From: Amborella trichopoda
Taxonomy: Eukaryota > Streptophyta > Magnoliopsida > Amborellales > Amborellaceae
Assembly: GCF_000471905.2 (NCBI RefSeq)
Contig: NW_006498507.1
Span: forward strand, 3,304,172 to 3,368,171
Direction: 5' to 3'
DNA length: 64,000 nucleotides
Shown here: in pieces, positions 23,691-37,300 of the stretch
How the letters are laid out: every line of letters starts with the position of its first letter
Numbering within the stretch: position 1 is the stretch's first letter
Notes under the pieces: generated by a model
Database searches by the model: none
What the model saw: only the letters and a program-made list of their open reading frames with translations
What the model was told of the DNA's origin: nothing
Position numbers and translations under genes: made by a program

Positions 23691-24514
23691 TAACCAGACA
23701 AGGTTTTGTGTTTTTCCACAGATGGATCTATTTCGGCTAGTATTCCCTAGATTGAAGAGCCTTTTTATGATGGAAAGATCGGTTCATATGGCAATAAGCT
23801 CAAGCTCATTGGAGTTAAAGAGTTGGGGATGCGAGATAATGTCATGGAACTTTATGGTTCTCTCGAGTGTTTGAGAACCCCGATTTGTGAAGTGGATCGT
23901 CCACTCGACATATTCATGTTGGATCACTGGTTTGGAAAATATATTTAAAATTTTAAAATTTTAAATTTTTAAACTTTAAAATTGAATTAGGAGTCCACGA
24001 GAGAGGGGACCTAAGAAAATATTAAGGAAAAAAAGAAGATGAAATGGGTTTTCCCTTTGTTTTTAGTAGGGGAGGGGGGAGGCCGATATGAACTGATCAG
24101 GCTTAGAAGACTCCAATTGGTTCTTGTTTCTTAACCTCTGAAAGAGATGCACTTGTACAGGTTTCTGACCTTCCCTCCTAGATGAAACCTTTTATGGCGG
24201 AAATATCAGTGGCTTTATAAATGAGCTCAAATGGTTAGGGGTCACAACAGAGATAGAGATAGAGGAGGCTCAAGATTTGATTACAAAGAATTTCGTATCT
24301 TGTGTACTCTGTACTTTGACAAGCGATGCCGGTTTTTCATACTTACATGCATTTGTCTTTTCTGGCAATCATCAGAATTTTACAAAAGAGAAGTCTATTG
24401 CTCAAAATTACCCATGGTTGTAATAAACCGGTTGAATCTTATCGTAACAATTCTGAACGGGGATGGGTATTCGGGTCTTACAATAAGTTGGGTTTAGTGA
24501 TAGCTAAATCACCC

Positions 24515-24720
24515 TACTTATATTTTTTTCTAAAGATTAAGGTATTATGGAAAATAAAAAATTGACTTGGAAAGTAATAAGGGGATATATTTATAAGCTA
24601 GTGAAAGACGATATAGTACTTATTTTCTTCTAAAGATTAGGATATTATGGAAAATAGAAAAGTGACTTGGAAGCAAGAAAGTGATATATTTATAAGAGAG
24701 TGAAAGGCGACATAATACCC
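24515..24720 (+). repeat. Tandem duplication of about 103 bp
   Basis: The units starting acttatattttt / acttattttcttc both contain ctaaagatta(a)g, attatggaaaata and gtgaaag(a/g)cga. They lie just upstream of the copia LTR and may belong to it. Confidence 0.6.
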
Positions 24721-25267
24721 TATATTTTGAAGGTCACCACCCCTTTGGGTGTTATGGGAACAGATCTCCAATATGGAGATGGGTCTCCAAAAGAGAGACA
24801 TGGCCTCTGAGAGAGGAGCGGTATTCTCATGATCTCTATGTTGCTTTGGAGGTTATCTTTCCAATAGCAGTATTGTGGTAGAAAATACTATGTTGATCCA
24901 TGGTGTTGTTCGGAAGGAAGATCGGTGATGGTCTTTTACCGATTTTTAGAGATAGGTATTATCTCTTGTAACCTAAAACTGCAATCTTCATTGTAATAGT
25001 GGATTTTTAGTTGTTGAGGCTGTGGATGTAGCCCTACGGGTGAACCACGTAAATCGTGTGTTATTGTGGTGTGCTCCTACGGGGTGAACGACGTAAATCG
25101 TGTGTTGTTGTTGTGTGTTTTTTATATTTGATTTATTTCTCGCACGCGATTTATAGTTGTATTCATCTACTTCGTATTTGACCAATTGAGTACACTATCT
25201 TGGATAAGTTCCCGATATTTGAGATTCCCGATTCCGCAAACCTAAGGGCTCACGAGAACCCTACACA
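24720..25267 (+). mobile_element. Probable Ty1/copia LTR (solo or fragment) inside the pseudogene
   Basis: The segment contains ggctgtggatgtag and then gaaccacgtaaatcgtgtgt, a hallmark of plant copia LTR R/U5 regions. It ends ccctacaca next to a tatcaggagc-like primer site remnant (atcaggagc). The phrase around ctacggggtgaa(c)gacgtaaatcgtgtg is duplicated in tandem (about 25030-25060 and 25078-25107). The left edge is uncertain. No gag or pol follows. Confidence 0.5.
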
Positions 25268-26082
25268 ATCAGGAGCTAGTGGTTGCAAGGTGGACCGTTC
25301 TTTTTGAAGGAGCAATACCGAGGGTTGCTCTCAATTTCAAGTCTCTCTCATCAACAAATAATTTAAGAAAGGAAATGTGGTTTCTGGTAACTAAAGCTAA
25401 CTAATTACGTCTCAGCGTCATGGCAAGAGTTGCGTTTCTCAGATTGTTCTCTTCTAAGTGGGCTACTATATTGGAAAAAAATGATGATCAGATGGCATTT
25501 TATGGTGTAAGCATTGTATACATGGAGATGGGCTTAAAGCAGTTGGAGTGAGAGTTAATTTGGGGGTATATACCCTTTAATTTTGGATCGTCTCAAACTT
25601 TGCGCCGAGTTGGCCGACATTTCTAGAGTCTATAATTACCTTACATGTTCCACAGGAAACCAGAAGAGAAAAACCCAAGTTTTGGATATCAGTCCCTAAA
25701 AGCATTGCGAATGGAGAATGGGTTGGTCCTCAAGCTTCTATTCTTCACTTCAGGGACAATGCTTTTGGATCATAATTGTTTGTAATGGAAAAGTATTATG
25801 AAGAATCTTTGGCATCCTTTTTTTTTTTTCTTCAGCTTTTGGGGTACACCTCCAAAAATGTTAAAAAAGTGAAAATATGTAAAAAAAATAAAAAATAAAA
25901 ATCCAAATAAGATAACTTGAAGTAAACCAATGAAGATAGTGAAAAACGGATGGATTACTGAAAAAATTGATTTATGCTTTGAATATTTCAGAACAATTGG
26001 AACTATCAAAATCACCTAAAAAGAAATTTTTTTTTTTACGAAAATCATCTAAAAGAATATTTCTAACCAATATATTATACAT

Positions 26083-26463
26083 GGAAAAAGTTTATATAAG
26101 CTTATACTTTAGAAGCAAGATGCACCTCAAAAATCTAGTAGAAAAGAATGTTCCGAAGTTGGAAAACCTTCCAATTGATCACCTCGGCCTCGAGATGTAT
26201 GGAGATAAAGAAGAAAAAGAGAAATTCAAGTGTCACAAATAGTGCATGTTAAAACAAGTTAATTAGACCATTTATTTTTGAAGTTTTTCAAGTGTTTATA
26301 AATTTGCTTAAATCTACACCATTATTTTAATTTTAAATTTCATAATTAGGTTGAACATGAATTTTCAGCCATCTTAAGGCTTTCGAGACTGAAACTCTGG
26401 CAAAATTTAGAAGTGTGCCTTCCACTTAGAGTATAAAGTGGGTACCTTATACAAACCTCACGC
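26083..26463 (-). mobile_element. Family-M MITE with 9-bp target duplication
   Basis: It begins ggaaaaagtttatataagct and ends accttatacaaacctcacgc. It is flanked by attatacat (26074-26082) and attatatat (26464-26472), 8 of 9 matching. This is among the clearest target duplications of the family here and supports Mutator-like mobilisation. Confidence 0.65.
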
Positions 26464-26581
26464 ATTATATATTTTTAACTTTTTTTTACATTTTATAGGA
26501 GGTTTTTTTTGTGCCGGCAAGTTAGCACCCAACTCATCGCTAACTCCCCTCCCCACTAATCCGAGTCCAAAAACACTAGTT

Positions 26582-26837
26582 TGTGTAGAATTTGCAATAA
26601 ACGAAATAGAGAATAGAAAAAATAGATCAACACAATATATACGTGGTCGGCAATAGTGCCTACATCTAGGAGGGTAAACCAGTATTTTATTTATAGGAAT
26701 TACTCTGGTTTACCATAAATTTATAGAGTTACAATTCTTGCTTTTTAGAAAACAAATCCCCTCACAATATCAATACTGCAAAACTCAATATGAGAAACTT
26801 AATATCTTGTAATATACGGTTTTTATGACTGTCAACA
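26582..26837 (-). repeat. 3' LTR of a Ty1/copia element
   Basis: On the minus strand the LTR starts TGTTGACAGTC, immediately after a polypurine tract gagggggag, and ends TTCTACACA. It is about 256 bp with TG..CA ends. The polypurine tract follows the end of the copia RNase H frame, as expected. Confidence 0.65.
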
Positions 26838-29800
26838 CTCCCCCTCAAGTTAGTGCGTAGATATCAATGGAGCCCAGCTTGGACAGTAACTGATGGAACT
26901 TTGTCTTTGCAGTAGTTTTGGTAAATATTTTTGCAAGTTGGTCTTCACTTTGAACACAAGGAGTACTAATAATTTTTTACTCAACCTTTTATCTCACAAA
27001 GTGACAATCAACTTTTATGTGCTTGGTTCTTTCATGAAAAATTGGATTGGAGGCTATATGCATAGCTGCTTAATTATCATAAAACATTTTCATTGGATTG
27101 ATCGTTGGGATCCCCAGAGTAGGTATTTTAGCCACATTAATTCAATTGTAGTTGAATTCATAGTTCTATATTTGGCCTTTGCACTGGATCAAGCACCTGC
27201 ATTTTGTGTCTTGCTTTTCCAAGTAACTAGGTTTCCTCCGACCGATGTATAAAATAGCCGGTAGTGGACATCTTGTCAAGTGGACTACCAGGTTAATCAG
27301 TATCAGAATAACAAATAATATTAATGTGACCATCCGGTTTCAACCAAACACCTCTACCAGGTGACGACTTAAAATATCTATGAATTCTATCGACAACATC
27401 TATATGACATGATCTAGGAGTATGCATAAATTAGCTCACAAGACTAACTACTTACATTATTTATGGTCGTGTCACAATCAAAATAAATCAATCTGCCCAC
27501 AAGTTTCTAAAAGCAGCCCATATCTTTAAGAGGTTTTTCATTTATTGAATTAAGTTTGTAATTTATATCAACATGAGTGTCAATAGGTTTGACTCCCAGT
27601 TTTTCAGTTTCTTTCAATAGATCTAATACATATTTTCTTTGAGAAATAAATAGCCATTTTTTTTAATGTGCTACTTCAATACCGAAAAAATACTTTAATT
27701 GACCAAGATCCTTGATGTCAAATTTCTTGTGAAGATAATTTTTAAGTTTCATGATGTTTTTTTATCATTACCTGTAATGACAATAGTCAACATAAAAGTG
27801 TACAATTGTTGTATCAGAAGTTCCCCTTTTTGTGAACATTAAAGAATCGACTGAACTTCTGAGAAACCCGACACTCATCAAGGTTGTGCTGAGTTTGGCA
27901 TAGCATACACGAGATAATTGTTACAAAGCCTTCTTTAACTTGCATACAAGTCTTTTCTCATTTTCTTTAGAATAGACTGGAGGAAAACTTATATAGACTT
28001 CTTATTCAAGGTCACCATGTAAGAATGGATTTTTAACATTTATCTGATGTAGAGACCACTCACAATTAACTGTGATAGACATAAGAACAAGAACAATATT
28101 CATCTTAATGACTGGTACAAAAGTCTCTTTATAGTCGACTCCATAAGTTTGGGTAAATCAATTCGCTATCAACTTGGTCTTATGTCCCTCAACATACTCA
28201 TCACTATTATATTTAATTTTAAAAATCCATCTGCATCCAACTGATTTTTCCCTTTAGGTATCAACATACCCATCGCTATTATATTTGATTTTAAAAACCC
28301 ATCTGCATCCAACTGTTTTTTCTCTTTAGGTAACTTGACAATGTCCTAAGTATGGTTCTTGTCAAGTGCCTGAAGTTCTTCTTTCATGGTCTTCCTCTAC
28401 ACAGGTTGAGAAATAACATTTTGAAAATTGGTTGGCTCAGAATTATTAGAAATAAAGCTAAACGAAAACAAAATAGCCAGGAGAAATATTTTCATAAGAA
28501 ATATGGTTTTGAACATGATAAGAAACAACATACTAAGTATAAAAATCTTGAAGTTTAGGAAAAGGTTGAGGGATACGAGAAGACATGCGTAAGAGGGGAT
28601 CTGGTGGGGCCACGGTGGAGTCTTCTTCTTCTAAACCAAATTGGTGAGTTTTAAAGGTATCTTCAACTTTGGCTTGATCATCATGACTTGTTCTTGGTGT
28701 GTTGGACATAGCAGAAGCACTAATATTAGGCGAGGGCAAACGACCTCTTGAACACTCCTCTTGAGTCTTATTTTCCAAACTAGTCTTCAACATGCCATAA
28801 AAATAGGACTTTGTTTCAACAAATTGAACATCTTTGGAAATATGTATTTTTCTAATTGTGAGATCATAACATTTGTATCATTTTTCAGTAGATGAGTATC
28901 CAAAAAAGAAACATCTACTGAAATGTTTATCAAGTTTATCCCGGTTGTGCCCAACCACATGAACATAATATACATATCCAAATACTCACAAATGTGACAA
29001 ATCAAAATTTCTATTTTTCAAAATTTCAAGGGGAGAACTTAATAATTTTACTTGGAAGTCTATTAATCAAATAGCAACTAGTTATAACACCTTTTATACC
29101 AATAAATTTTTGGAACGTACATCTGAAACATCAAAGACCTTGTAGTTTCCAAAACGTACTTATTTTTCGTTTCAGCAAATTCATTCTGGAGGTGTTCCAA
29201 CTCACAATGTTTGGTGTATAATACCAAGATTCAATAAATGCTCAGAAAAAACTTTGTTCACATATTTTGTGCCATTATCTGTCCACAAAATTCTAATCTT
29301 ACCATTGTATCGAGTAGAAATCAGTTTGGAAAATTATTTGAATACATGGAAAACTTCTGTATTTTATTTCAATAAATATACCCAAGTAGCATGAGACCAA
29401 TAATAAATAAAAGTAACAAAATATTTAAAACCAACATAAGAATTAATTGGAGCTGGTGTCCACACATCAGAATGTATCAAATAAAATAGTTCTTTTGAAA
29501 TATGCATGGAAGACTAAAAATGAAGTCTTGTCTGTTTTGAGAATATAAAAACTTCACAAGAATGAGAGTTTAAAGATAGAAAGGGCGTTAAAAAAATTTA
29601 AAATTTTATCTGAGGGGTATCCAAATCTCCAATGCCACAATGTATTAATATCATAATTATCTTGATTGACAACTAAAGCTGTATTATCTTGATTAAATAA
29701 ATATAGCCCATGAGTCAATCTCCCTTCACCAATCTTCCTCCCCGTGGCCCGGTCTTGGAAAGTCACATAGTTGGGAGAAAAAATAGCATTGCCATTCATG

Positions 29801-30400
29801 CTCTGAGTAGTTCTACCGACAGACATTTAGTTAAAAGAAAATGATGACATAAACTGAACTTCAGAGTTTTGAGAAAGACATCGAAGAATAATGGTTACCT
29901 GTGTCTGATAATGAAGAAAAATGATACTATAAGAATGAAGAAGACTGATCCTATGTAGAGAAAGAACCAATGTTATTACTTAGTTGCTGATAATGATCAT
30001 AGTTTCAATGATGGGTATGAGTGGTTACGATCTAAGCAGTAGATCTATCTACTGTCTTGTTATTAATGGGCTTTAAGTATGAGTATAATACCCAACAACT
30101 ATCCTATATTGTTGGATCACATCTAGAACTCCCTCTGCTACTGCAACCCTTTCCACCATTATGATAATTGTTAACGCATCTACCTTCACGATTATTTTGA
30201 GGTTTGTTTGTTTCATACTTCTCATTATTAACAAATAGAGAAGATTTATATACACTTTTTTTAGAGGTTCTGAAATCAAGATTTATGATTTTTTTCAAAG
30301 TTATGTATTGAAATTTAGATTTTTCAAAGAGATAACGCAAAATAACTTACGCCCAAGCAAAATAATTAAGTTCATTCAAAGAAACAATAGTATTTTTTTT
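26582..30400 (-). mobile_element. Ty1/copia retrotransposon, 5' incomplete and degenerate
   Basis: Read on the minus strand, the order is a gag remnant (about 30340-30070), a gag-pre-integrase domain (29826-29554, motif LWHWRFGYPS), an integrase core (about 29530-28900), a reverse transcriptase (about 28330-27580), RNase H (about 27500-26870, ending near QLAKIFTK and LLSKLG.IDIY), a polypurine tract and the 3' LTR. Integrase before reverse transcriptase marks it as copia, not gypsy. Stops and frameshifts occur throughout, and the reverse transcriptase box reads YVDY instead of YVDD. No 5' LTR was found. About 60-70 bp of the reverse transcriptase start is duplicated in tandem (about 28195-28330). 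The element is dead. Confidence 0.8.
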
Positions 30401-31385
30401 TTTTTTTATCAAATTTCAAATAGGCCTTCACATGATACATAAAAATGGGTTTCGAAATTCAACAAATTACACCAAAGGTGAAATATTAAATAGTTCAACA
30501 TTTAAGTGTCTTTTGATAAATTCCCTGCAGTTTATTTAATACAATGAGCAATCAAGAGGTATTTCAAGAGGGACAGTACACAATAACACCATTTATTTGT
30601 ACAAAATGCTTTACACCATTGACAAAATTGCTGTTACAATTCATTGAACACGAGATCGCACATTATTTTGACATAATGATGCATATAATGTCGCAATCAA
30701 TAGCCCAAGCAAACAATGAAAAAAAAAAAAAAATTTTAAGTTGTAAAAGATATGATTATAATACACATATTATTTACATGGAGGACTAAGAATGAGAGCT
30801 CTCGTTCGAAATGGTCGGATGGCCTTAATCAAACTTTGCCTTTTTGAAACCATATGCATCTGCAACCAATAAGAAGAGATGTCATTGCTTTACACACTAT
30901 GCTGGAAAGAAGCAGCGATCAAGTAAATCAAGTCATCAGTATCAATATCGTCAAATGAATTTGCTCATAGTTTTTTGATGTTGAGCTGCAAAACACATTA
31001 CCAAGGTTTTGAAACATGGGACATGGAAGCGATTTGGTCTTACTGCTAGTTCACTTCGATTAGATAGAAGTGTATGCATGTCTAGTACACACAAATGCAT
31101 GTGTGAACGGACAAATACAAACATACATACACACTTATGCATACATACATAACACATATGCATGCAACTATCAATGCATGCATGCATATATGTGCATGAA
31201 CATTCAGAAACAACCACATACACACATCAAAACACATACCACATGTGCATGCACATAAACTGACATTATATAATCAAAATAAAACAAACTCACTTAACGG
31301 ATGATATGAAAGAAAAAGAAATTTAACTCAAGAGAACCATCGATGGTATGATCTCTGTATAGAAACAGCAGTTGTAAACTCAAAA
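30401..31385. other. Spacer downstream of the BAR gene, with CA/TGCA-rich microsatellite
   Basis: It presumably includes the BAR gene 3' UTR next to the stop codon. A degenerate TGCATG/ACATAC-rich microsatellite spans about 31070-31255 and explains the Cys/His/Met-rich open frames on both strands there. I see no gene. Confidence 0.45.
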
Positions 31386-34300
31386 TTACCACTGGTTCTT
31401 TTTCGCATGACCTTCCAATGCTGAAGCAGATGATGCCCTTTTAATGTTTGAAAATGCAATAGGTGTCAAAGGAGGTGAAAAAACTTCTTCAATTGTCTCT
31501 TTGCCGGGAGAAGCCTCTGATGACTTTGTTGATTGCAGTGCCCCTGCTTTCTGACGACTTGAAGGTATAGAGAAACTGTAAAGCACAGTCCCAGGAGGTG
31601 TCGGCAATGGCGAGGCAGCAGTTGGTGTCAAGAAGGTAACTCTATTTACAGTCAAAGGCTCTTGATTTCTTTTAGGAGCTAAAGGGGCAGAGTAGGTTAT
31701 GGAGTTGGAAGGTCTTGGAGATTTCGCTGAACTACTTGGTGGCCTTGGAAGCTCATGTAACTCACTTATTTTTGGTGATGTTAATGGAGGTGAGGCACTA
31801 GGAGAAAGTCTTGGAGAGTGAGAAACTGGAACACGAGTGAGAATTCCATAGCCTAACAAAGGATTCTCTGTTGAATCTCCAAAACCACTATGAGATATAA
31901 TGGGTTTTCTCGACAAAGAATTACCAGGCAATGGACCCGAAAAGGCATGCCTTTTGATCCTTTTAGTATCAGAGGGAATTCGAGAGTTGAATTTTGGCAG
32001 TGAACCCTTGCTTTGGATGGTTGGCCTGTTAAAATTGTTTTCTTTAAGAACTGAAAATCTGATGCGCTCTGATGATTGTTTAGGTCTGGATTCCCCACAA
32101 TGCTTATTCTGTTCTAAGGGAGATGAATGATATAAAGAGTGAGCAGGCCCCCTTGTACTCATTGGTCTCGTGCCATGATCTTGAGTAGTTGGCGAATTCT
32201 TGGCATCGAGTGGTATTGGTAGCACATAGGTATGGAATTTTCTTGTAGTTGTTGAGGGCAAGCTCCTTGGCTTTTCAGTTGTCGCAGCTGATATTGGTGC
32301 TGATTGGCTGCCAAGTCTTGGCTTGCTAACTACAGCATGATAATGCCTTTGGGGTCTATCTATGTTAACCTGAAATCAAAAAGGAGAAAAATTATGCCCC
32401 ATCTAAACTGCCAAAATCATAAAAGGAGAATGCCAAGGTCCAAGAGAATATACAATTATTCGAATGAGTATGTTATTCTGAATTCTTCTGTCCAAATAAT
32501 TATAATATTATATTCTCCTCTTTAGATTAAAATATTTGATGTCCATTGGCATGTGGTTCGTACCTGAGAAGATATGGTCTTAACAGGCGAAACAGATGCA
32601 TGGTTGATTTGATCAAGCTGAAATACAATACCACATATCAGGATCAAGATATCTACGACCTCGAGCAAACAGACCACAGTGTCCATATCAAATCCAAGAA
32701 AACAGTTAACCAAATAGTCCAAATAGTAACGAAGATTGAGCAGAAATGGCATCAAATATAAGAAGAAACAGGACATTTTTAACAGGGGAACTGAGCAGAA
32801 AGGAACAGAGTTTATAGGTTAAAAGTTTTGACTACTACAGTTCTAGCATTCGGGTTAGTGGGCAGACAAATCCAGGACTCACTTAGCAGGAAAAAAAAAA
32901 ACCAGGACTCATAATGCAGACAGAAGTGCAATCCTGTTAATAGTATCTCAGAGGACTTGACTCTCCCATGTAAAAGGCAAAATCAACTTATAGATAAGCC
33001 ACTAGTACAATTAATACATTTGCCCTTAGTTACAAATAGAAATAGCAGAACATATGGGCAAAAGTCAGATAGTGAATGTGGCTTGAACATAAGAACATAA
33101 AACCAGGATTTATTACTCTTTTTTTGACAAGTACCATAACGACATTCATCACATTTATCACAACTCAATAAAGATGCATACTTCAAACTTAGATTCATGG
33201 ATGCATCAAAATGTGGCCAAATTCTTCAAAAGAGATTCAAATGTGATACTTATAGCTATGGCTTAGACTGTTAAAAACCACGAACCCATGAAAATATAAA
33301 CTATTGGCACAAACCAACATGGCAGCAGCAACCACTGGTAATAAAACCAACTCTGTTAAGAAAAATGGGATTGAATAGAGACAGCTCCCACAACCATACT
33401 TGTCATGCGACAAAAGAATGATAGTTTCAGAAAAATTATTGCATATCGTTCTCATTCTGACAGGATGGGCATCTTGCCTGGTGTTAATTTAACTTTCCAA
33501 TCACATTAAGAAGTATCCTGTCAACACATAGACATATAATAAGTTCAAGTTCTACAAATATAAAGTCATTATTTCTCCGGTAACAAATATACTTAAACAT
33601 AAGTCCAACAAACCAGAAAGGCTAAATGCTTTCTCTGAACCTCAACAAATAAATGAGCTAGTCATGTAGATAAGAGCCTCCTATATAACCATCCATTTGA
33701 AACCGTCCATTTCAATCATATGAAGCAAAAATAGATGGATACATTTCTCACCTCCATTTCATCGTCATTCTGTTCATTATCAAAGCTCAATTCACCATCA
33801 TCAAAGGCATCGTATCCCTCATCTTCATCACCATAGTCAGCATCATCTTCTTCAAGTTCACTGAATTGGTAATCAATATGTTGCTGTTCAGTAACCTGTT
33901 TTACATGCGCTTCAATTCCTTCTAAACTTTTAAGTCCCTTCCTAAAGAAACTCAACTGTTTTCAAGCAACAAAAAAGATGAAAAACACAATCAAAATTTC
34001 ACTCGGCAACACAAGAAAAAGGATTCACATTCATTAAGGTCCATATCTAGGGCAAGACCTGTGCAGCATGATGTCGGGTTGCCTGTGTTAACAGACTCCG
34101 GGACTGTCCTTGCTTTAAAGATTTCAAGCGAAAAACAAATAAAGTTGCCTGCTCATTGTATTCTTCTTGAGCAGTCTGCAACTGAGATGAATAACTTTCT
34201 CCTTTAGTATTTCTTGACTTTGATTTGTCCCTTCTTGCTGCCTTCATAAATTCATATACTTCTCTGAAGAGCACATAACCATTTCAGAACAAAAGAACTC

Positions 34301-37300
34301 CAACAGATTATCAAAAGCAAAAATAAATTAAAAAAAAAAAAATTCAACAAGTCACAGAAACAACATGCAAAAGAAAAGTTGGCCACTAACCGTTTCTCAT
34401 CGCATTGGCTTTTCATTTCCTGTGCAAATTAAAACAAGTATTCCGTTAAAGAATGCATCACAGTTACCAATTTGAACAAAATTATACATAAGAATGCAAT
34501 TAAAGGGCTACTAAAATTAAACAAAAGGTCCCTTACATAAAAAGATGTCAAAGCACCACAATACCTAGGATGACTCCTAATTTAATAGGGCAAAAGCATT
34601 CAATAGATTATCCTGGATCAAATTTAACTAAAATCTACATAGAAATGAAAAAGTCACATACCTAGTAGAAATCTATGACCATTCATCTGTCACATACATA
34701 TGAGAGCTACAGATCAATCCTTACAAGAGAAAATATACACAAAATCATTTGTGAAGGAACATAAGTTTGACATGAGCACATAAAAAATATCATCTTTTAA
34801 GAAATAGTACAATACCCCAAATATGTGTAAAAACTCACTTAGTCAATGGGCAAAGAAGGGATATGCCAGATCTGTGGCACCTCAGGAGGGATTTTAGATA
34901 AGGTTTTTCATTTATCTACTACAACAATTTCTTTCCGTCAGGTATTTAGAGAGGCCAATGATGTAGCAGATTCTCTTGCTAATAGTGGTGTTTCTCATGA
35001 CATTTTGTTCAGTGAAGAGGGTTTTGCATAGTCATGCTGTTGTTGACTTGGCACCTCGTTGACAATTAAATATGTATATCTCCACTATTTTAACAAAAAG
35101 TCTCTTTGCGAGTTGAAAAAGAACAAGCAGCTTCATGCAATGTGAACCCTTAGCTAATTACAGGTTCGAAGACTTAAATCCGATTCTTTATGTACTCTAC
35201 ATGGTCAAGAACATTTGCATCTACAACACATATATTATCAAATATGAGAAGCGAATAGCAAGGACCATATCCAACATAAGCAAGTGGAATTACTCACACA
35301 ATGTCAAAAAAGACCCATGCAAGGAACAATGAGATCATGGAACCCCATCGAGCAGAAAATCAATATCACATCAAGTCATTTCTCAACAGCTAATTAGTGA
35401 AGTGGTGAAGAACAAACCTCAACTGTCTGAAGTTCATTGAGAAGAGACTCAGATGGATTAGTAATTGTCTGAATTATATGAGAACGCTGCATACAAATGG
35501 CATGACGTCAAAGATACATTCATAATAAATCTTCTACAGACAAACAAATGATTTGCTAGATATACCATGAAGGCATAATGACCAAAACTTACATAGTTGT
35601 CAACAAGTTTCTGAAGCTCATATTGTGCTTTCCCCAGCATTATCAGGACTCTCCCTGACATATCATATTCACATTTTAGGATATCCAAAAGTGTAAAAGT
35701 TATAAACAAATAATTCAATAAAAGAAATATAATGCTACAAAAATGATAGCCCTTGGGAGCCATGCTTTTTCCAAACAGTTCAACGTGTTTCTGGATCATT
35801 TAAGAACTCCTTTCTCCTAGGCCAATTTTCCATGATAATATAATTATGATTCTCCAAGCACTTACCACTATCCTCATCATCAATCAATGCAGTCTTTTCA
35901 AGTAGACAGGCACCCATTTCCTTCAATGACTCTGAAAATTCTGCAAACAATTCCATATTCATTTAAGTTAAGACTCAAAAACAACAAGAATATGATAAGA
36001 ATGAGAGTGATATCAATGAAAGAAAGAGAGGTTAATGATCTATTAATTGAACAAAGTTCGGAAGGATCCATCCAGGACTTGAGAGTCACAAGAAAAAATA
36101 TTTCCTTGCAGCCTTAAATGTGCAGGCTTGCTACCAATGAGAACTTGCATAAAACAAAGGGCAAGACTACCTCATAGAAGTTATTTACAAAAGCTTATTT
36201 GAAGACCATTGAAACAATATTCTGCTATGAAATTAGGTTTGGAGATGCATTACACCTACTGGAGACTCAAAAAGACTCAAAGCTACAAATTACATTTTAA
36301 AAAAAAAGAAACTGTTGCCTTTTTGGAGAATCAAACTCAACATAGAAATTCTCTTTCCATTTCCTGTCCTTTTCCATTATGCTCATGAATTAATGTAATG
36401 ATCTTGTAATGCGTATCTGAGTGCTCTCCTTGTTACATAATAATGTTGCAATGAGTATTTGAATGTTGTACATTGTATATCTTCTGAAAGATAATTCCTT
36501 ACAAGAGTGCCTCAGATGTGCGGCAATCGACATGCTCTATTTATGCATCCTTGTAGTACAACTCAATGTTATACTCAAATTTTATAGGTAAAACAAGGAG
36601 AAGCATACCAAACTTAAATTAGTAACATCACCAACTCCAACAGCTTTTGAGATGACAATATACGTTCATAACCATAAGGTTCTTAAAGTCGAAAGGCTGA
36701 AGAAATTGAACGCCAAACACATATTACTCAATGCATTAGTTACCACAAAAACTCATCAAAGCATTAACTTCGTACTGGAAAGGAGATTATTCAAATGAAA
36801 ATCAAACATAAACAAAATATAGCACAAGTAGATTAGGCATAGCATGGCATCCAAAGTTTTAAAGCTAATAACATATGCTAATATAACCAAGACTCTTAGC
36901 AAAGACAAAGGCCATTGAAGAGTAAAAAGACACGCATATCAGCATATAAACGACTACCTCAAGGATATGAAAAGGGATATATAATGACATATCAGTAGAA
37001 AAACTGTGCAGTAACTAATCACATTTGAGGTGAGAGAAATTTACCGAATGCACTATTAGCAGTAGCAGCCGCTGCAATAAGGAAGCTATCATAACAACTT
37101 CTCATTTCTTCCATGTCCTACAAGAAAAGAAAAAGAAACGACGCAAACAGGGAAATTTGAATTGGAGTAGTTTTAATCGCTCTATATTAGGGCTGAAAAG
37201 CCTAAACATTTTGAATTGTAAAAGCAAATAACGTTGATAGTGAAAATGAAGAAAATCCTTTCAGTCTGGTACACAAATATTGATAGCAATTTAACTTCAA

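Larger units (their letters stand above)
23700..25835 (+). pseudogene. Decayed NO VEIN-like / histidine-kinase-type ATPase family gene fragments
   Basis: Three translated blocks resemble the repeated modules of plant NO VEIN-like proteins (sacsin-type ATPase superfamily). Block 1 at about 23745-23880 contains PFYDGKIGSYGNKLKLIGV. Block 2 at about 24184-24420 contains TFYGGNISGFINELKWLGVT followed by an LTS stretch. Block 3 at about 25500-25835 contains FYGVSIVYMEMGLKAVGV, then KPKFWISVPKSIANGEWVGP and SILHF.D. Stops and frame changes lie between and within the blocks, and no ATPase N-terminus is seen. A copia LTR separates blocks 2 and 3. The match is from memory of the family pattern. It could also be another FYG.....EL..LGV repeat protein of that group. 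Confidence 0.5.

Noticed and set aside
31070-31258. Cys/His/Met-rich open frames on both strands
   Set aside because: They are produced by a degenerate TGCATG/ACATAC microsatellite.
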